From Parietichytrium sp. I65-24A (taxonomy: Eukaryota; Sar; Bigyra; Thraustochytrida; Thraustochytriidae), in the NCBI GenBank assembly GCA_012862575.1, contig BLSF01000047.1, positions 187,853 through 251,852 on the forward strand: DNA of 64,000 nucleotides. The letters are read 5' to 3'. The notes under the pieces are model-generated. The model saw only the letters and a list, made by a program, of their open reading frames with translations. It was not told where the DNA came from and did not search any database. Below, piece by piece: positions 61,201-64,000 of the stretch. A program made the position numbers and the translations under genes. Each line of letters opens with the position of its first letter. Within the stretch, counting starts at the first letter, position 1.

Positions 61201-64000
61201 CCGGAGTTTGTGCGTATTCCAGTTTTGTGTCCCTCATTGGGTTCTATCTCAAAGAAGGCGAGATGTCCGAGCATAACCTGGAGCATCACCGAAAGTGTAT
61301 CTCTGCATATTTGCTCCAGCGCGAGATTTCCTACTCGCTTCAGACCAAAATCAAGGAATATTTGGAGTACATGGAGGTACACGAAATCTTGGACTTACAA
61401 CGGGTGCTCGGCGTCAAAGGAGTAGTCAAACGAGATCGTGAACTGAACGATTTCGGCAAATTGAGACGCCTGCACGCGAAAACTTTCAAAGAGTTTACCC
61501 CGGTATCGGCCATCATGCAAACGCAAGAGGATTTGATGGATGAAATCCCAGAAGACATCAGCCGCTCGGATTCGACCAAAAGAAGCTCTGGCAACTTGCT
61601 TTCGATAAAAGAGGTTGTTGAGCGAAGCTCGGATATTGCCACCTACGTGAATTTGGAATCAGAGTTCCTCGGAAGCACTGAGCGAGCCTATTTAATTTAC
61701 AACATCCTTGAGAGCAGTTTCCAGAACAGCAAGCTTTTGAAAGGATGCTCGCATTCATTTCTCATGCACTTGTGTCTACACAGCAGACTTAAGGTCGCAG
61801 TCACAGATGAAACAATTGTTTCTCCCGGGTTTCAGACTGCCGAGCTGTACATATTGTTGAACGGTGTCGTTCAGGAATTCGACGCGTTAGATTCTCAGAT
61901 CGGTACCGGTTTCGTCTTGACAGAGTCTGCCTTCAACGAGGGCGCGTTACAGCTTGTGGAGAATGAATCGCGATGGTTTTACAAAACGCCAACAATATAT
62001 CGCGCACGGAGCCCCTGTGAAATATGGGGAATATCTCGCATCGCCATAAAGCAAGCTTGTGCGCTGTTTCCAAAAGACGGAGCTTTGGTGACGAGCAATT
62101 ACGTGGCGCATTTTGTGCCCAAGAAATCTTTGGACAGAGCGGATTCTAAGGCTCGTCTTGGAGGAAAACTTGGGAAACTGGTCGATATAGCGGCGATGGG
62201 GCCTGACACAGGATCGGTGTCTCAGCGCCGTATATATGGGCTGGAAAGCAACGTCCAGGTGTACTGGAACTACGCAATTTTCCTCGCTTTGCTGTTCAAT
62301 CTTGCAGTCTACCCGATTCGGCTTGCGTTCACCACCGACCGCATAGCAACCCACACCTTGCTTGCGGGTCTATTGGTTGATGTGCTCTATATTGTGGACG
62401 TTTACCTTCGAGTTCGGCATTTCGAGTTTGAAACTCGTGCAGGTCACCGAATTTCCACACCGGAAGGTATATCTTGGTACTATCTTAGATCAGTCTTTGG
62501 AGCGCTGGACTTACTGTCTGCAATCCCGATAGACATGTTTCCTACGATGTATGCAATCTTCAGTGGCAGCGCTTCTTCGTCATTTTATTTGCTTTTGAAT
62601 AAGCTGCGACTCAACAAGCTCTTGCGCGCAGCGCGATTTCCTCTACACGTCGCAGAGCTCGGCAAGAACATCAAGAACCAGCAGCGCAAAAGTGCAGTCG
62701 TAATTGCAAAACTTGTGTTTACGCTCCTCATCATCGCCCACTGGGAAGGGTGTTTGTTCTACAACATATCTGCAGAGGAGTTTGAGAGAGCAGATCGAAC
62801 CGGCTTATGTGATGACACCCCGGTGGTTTGGCTAAATCTTATCAATGCGACGAAAACTCGTGACTCGGACGAGTGGTTTGAACAATACATGGCATCGCTG
62901 TACTTTGCCGTCACTGCGTTGACCGGGGTTGGATACGGCGACATTCATCCAGTATCAATTCCTGAGATCGGCTTTACAATAGTGCTTCTCATTGTGGGAG
63001 GTATCCTCTACTCCACGATCATCGCATCACTGGAGGACATTGTGGCTCAGGCAGATCTGACTTCGATTTTGTATCAGAAAAAGTCGGACCTGCTAAACCA
63101 GTATTTACGTGTGCGAAGGATATCGAAACAACTTCGAGGCAAGATAAAGGCATACTTGCTCAAGCTGTGGGTGACTCAACGAGCGGTGGAAGACAATTGC
63201 ATTTTATCGTTTCTATCGACTCACTTGAAGTCCGAGGTCATCCTCGAGATGGTTGGTGAAGCGGCCCTGAAGCGCATACCAGTGCTGGGCGCAAGTGACA
63301 TGTGGCGGCATGTCTTGCCGCTATTCGAGGTGCATTTATATCCGGCGGACGAGACCATCTTTGAGACGGGACAGGAAGCAGACGCTCTTTTTGTGGTGAT
63401 TGAAGGCCGAGTGAAACTTTGCTCCTCCAATCGTTCAACGGTGTACGCCACTCTGGACGCAGGCTCAACGCTTGGTCAGGACGGGTTCTTTCGCACTGGG
63501 GAAGCATATCAATCCACAGCGCGAACGGAAGTCCCGACTCGGGTGCTTCGTTTGGAGCTAAAGGACCTCACTCTCAATTTGCGCAAAAATCTGCACCTGC
63601 GCCAGGCCTTTTTCGACGAACAAGCCAAATTCGCAGAAAAGCCAAGCTTCCTAGAGCAGACAAGGAAGAATCTCAATAACGAGAAGCTGAACAAGATGCT
63701 ACAGGAGGAGAAGCCTGATGCTGGAACGGAGTTGAAAGGACTGGACAGGTATATCATCTACCCGAACACCCCAAAGCACGTGGTTTGGCATGTTATCGCA
63801 TTTGCTGTTATTCTTTTCAACTGCATCGCAACCCCTCTCCTCATTGCAACTTGTCCGACCGAAGATGAGCTGACTCAAAGCACATTGGCTGCCTATGTTA
63901 AAATCACAACGTTGGTCATGCCATTGAATGTGTTTGCAGATTTTCTGTCTTGGACATATATCGTTCTGGCAAGCACGATCATTTCGCGCGTACACGACGG
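58251..64000 (+). CDS. CNGK-like multi-repeat potassium channel (partial, runs off right edge)
   Basis: The frame is open without interruption for 1916 codons to the window end; an in-frame TGA lies just upstream of the ATG. It encodes successive six-TM channel repeats in one chain. K+ selectivity filters are TVGYGD at 277-282, TVGFGD at 961-966 and GVGYGD at 1559-1564. Each repeat begins with a related S1 (W-hydrophobic-LYN/LFN-P), and a fourth S1 (VILFNCIATP) starts at about 1855, so four repeats are expected. S4-like segments carry few charges in repeat 1 and more in repeat 3 (NKLRLNKLLRAARFP). Each pore is followed by a C-linker and a cyclic-nucleotide-binding-like domain. All three visible ones lack the usual phosphate-binding Arg; repeat 1 also has a long Ser-rich insertion (about 460-540). 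A nine-Gln run lies at 38-46. This is the layout of CNGK, the K+-selective single-chain CNG channel of sea-urchin sperm. Confidence 0.88.
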   Translation, partial: MSQMFRARNASIEIYEGMPVMSQNALQWKTERVLDVAQQQQQQQQQHNTNKLAMSFKGGLRSMKGKPIQERYEQPEKKTRVEVTLRRVIFEVVAIFFILVACFIYPLFSIYFRLEPSWTKHVMVGFDVFLFIFFVIDTLWTLEYPKWKWSRLFSGSSFFSHIVDGLALLSIFPWGALSEAMGGSVYVTSLGAMTIFLRLTVVYTKYRFSIERATQRLHFKAPPQLMRLAWLLVTVLIIQNVFGGLFYFLGQSSQSDNAEVGYEYFRSVYFIYQTLLTVGYGDISPETAGQRLFAAFLCLLGVYILANLVANMTSYLVNTDRTPAAHRGNVELIENVMASKRIPGQAREVIRARLREMWASRKGFTRRRLLGDMPRSIVRRIIGEQLPQLQSLPIFQSPEERVCFRPVAEHFLEYLDSTIIEAGNVIFPSHGILGDDSYIMVILAGSAQKIASMSFDLMNGSAKGRVTSRKLSIKDSLNSLSEKMRGGDFNLPSPSHSPQLRKGSSSKIVPVQETGNGSLILQPPTKLKNIEQESFRNSSKQLSLSEDLLQVIRSPEVVRYHTSFPMLLNPGNSIGAAQVFNQTEFPPAVYRALTKCYVLFIPRSEFVKASELFPEWGMQKVCALLKCGAPVADTDPRVAAQIASELNVEKDIQKRGQGTEISKSVRVKKIQRMRRQETQRMKSNRIWFKLTPHGRGEIIWDCILMLILLYNSVLIPMRLVSLETNLLSMSLLFSIIDVFGDVFLVLNRFYKPKLLKRGSQASAHFKSEFESMMSRQVLSERQRQTGAGQLDQHMIERVIAAENNAIQKRRWRKRLVWVRIALETGFLLLSVLEMIFLVFANVTLSGSDLEEAQQMVVMSRIPFMIRTFLIFEVFEMLTKHRNYTANKSTQEIESSYLTVKICIFFVLTMHWIACYGMKIAEGKFTSSAEETCRETKLEWSELPFGQHYMIGLYWALTTMTTVGFGDISPSDLNGYLYTSLMFVAGVCAYSSFVSLIGFYLKEGEMSEHNLEHHRKCISAYLLQREISYSLQTKIKEYLEYMEVHEILDLQRVLGVKGVVKRDRELNDFGKLRRLHAKTFKEFTPVSAIMQTQEDLMDEIPEDISRSDSTKRSSGNLLSIKEVVERSSDIATYVNLESEFLGSTERAYLIYNILESSFQNSKLLKGCSHSFLMHLCLHSRLKVAVTDETIVSPGFQTAELYILLNGVVQEFDALDSQIGTGFVLTESAFNEGALQLVENESRWFYKTPTIYRARSPCEIWGISRIAIKQACALFPKDGALVTSNYVAHFVPKKSLDRADSKARLGGKLGKLVDIAAMGPDTGSVSQRRIYGLESNVQVYWNYAIFLALLFNLAVYPIRLAFTTDRIATHTLLAGLLVDVLYIVDVYLRVRHFEFETRAGHRISTPEGISWYYLRSVFGALDLLSAIPIDMFPTMYAIFSGSASSSFYLLLNKLRLNKLLRAARFPLHVAELGKNIKNQQRKSAVVIAKLVFTLLIIAHWEGCLFYNISAEEFERADRTGLCDDTPVVWLNLINATKTRDSDEWFEQYMASLYFAVTALTGVGYGDIHPVSIPEIGFTIVLLIVGGILYSTIIASLEDIVAQADLTSILYQKKSDLLNQYLRVRRISKQLRGKIKAYLLKLWVTQRAVEDNCILSFLSTHLKSEVILEMVGEAALKRIPVLGASDMWRHVLPLFEVHLYPADETIFETGQEADALFVVIEGRVKLCSSNRSTVYATLDAGSTLGQDGFFRTGEAYQSTARTEVPTRVLRLELKDLTLNLRKNLHLRQAFFDEQAKFAEKPSFLEQTRKNLNNEKLNKMLQEEKPDAGTELKGLDRYIIYPNTPKHVVWHVIAFAVILFNCIATPLLIATCPTEDELTQSTLAAYVKITTLVMPLNVFADFLSWTYIVLASTIISRVHD
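58362..58388 (+). repeat. (CAG)9 coding polyglutamine
   Basis: Nine in-frame CAG codons giving Gln 38-46 in the cytoplasmic N-terminus of the channel. Confidence 0.95.

Overview
This is eukaryotic nuclear DNA from a unicellular protist. The evidence is a mitochondrial-type ATP synthase beta precursor, eIF1, the nucleolar GTPase NOG2/GNL2, a Nup133-like nucleoporin, and GT-AG introns that can be placed exactly because protein families continue across them. Introns are few and short (67 to 261 bp), many genes have none, the standard code fits, and genes are separated by 0.1 to 4 kb of microsatellite-rich DNA. A non-photosynthetic stramenopile of the labyrinthulomycete/thraustochytrid kind would fit, but that placement is a guess. 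I saw no rRNA, tRNA, transposon or CRISPR array.

Layout. 1-12 kb: a membrane-anchored tubulin-tyrosine-ligase-like protein (-), a long repeat-rich gap, an unrecognised basic phosphoprotein-like gene (+) and ATP synthase beta (-). 12-27.6 kb: Nup133-like (-), a fused fatty acyl-CoA reductase / dihydroxyacetone-phosphate acyltransferase (+), an unrecognised protein with a duplicated GFLWSD motif (+), eIF1 (-, 2 exons), NOG2 (+) and the PLP homeostasis protein (-, 2 exons). 28-33 kb: one small unknown gene and about 4 kb with nothing I can support. 33-45 kb: a class II phosphodiesterase (metallo-beta-lactamase fold) joined to two cyclic-nucleotide-binding domains (+, 3 exons), riboflavin kinase (-, 2 exons), an SPX-EXS phosphate exporter (-, 2 exons), a four-BRCT protein (-) and a stand-alone EPSP synthase (+, 2 exons). 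46-55 kb: a C-terminally membrane-anchored trypsin-like protease (-), an O-fucosyltransferase-like type II membrane protein (+, 3 exons), a peroxisomal enoyl-CoA isomerase ending in SKL (+) and a HutF-like formiminoglutamate deiminase (-). 58.2-64 kb: a giant K+-channel protein with at least three, and by its sequence a starting fourth, six-TM repeats. It runs off the right edge and resembles the CNGK (tetrameric-in-one-chain) family.

Themes. Cyclic-nucleotide signalling appears twice (the phosphodiesterase/CNBD protein and the CNGK-like channel), and the unknown gene at 6.7 kb has PKA-like RRxS/RKTS sites. Peroxisomal and ether-lipid metabolism appears twice (the reductase-acyltransferase fusion and the SKL-tailed isomerase). 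There are no operons; neighbours are arranged divergently or convergently. Two non-coding patterns recur: purine-rich (GA)n-type tracts on the coding strand shortly upstream of several start codons, and an 11-bp palindrome, GTACT(C/G)AGTAC, in five intergenic regions.

Many long open frames begin at TTG or GTG. I moved those starts to the first in-frame ATG, so the coordinates given are the ATG-based ones.
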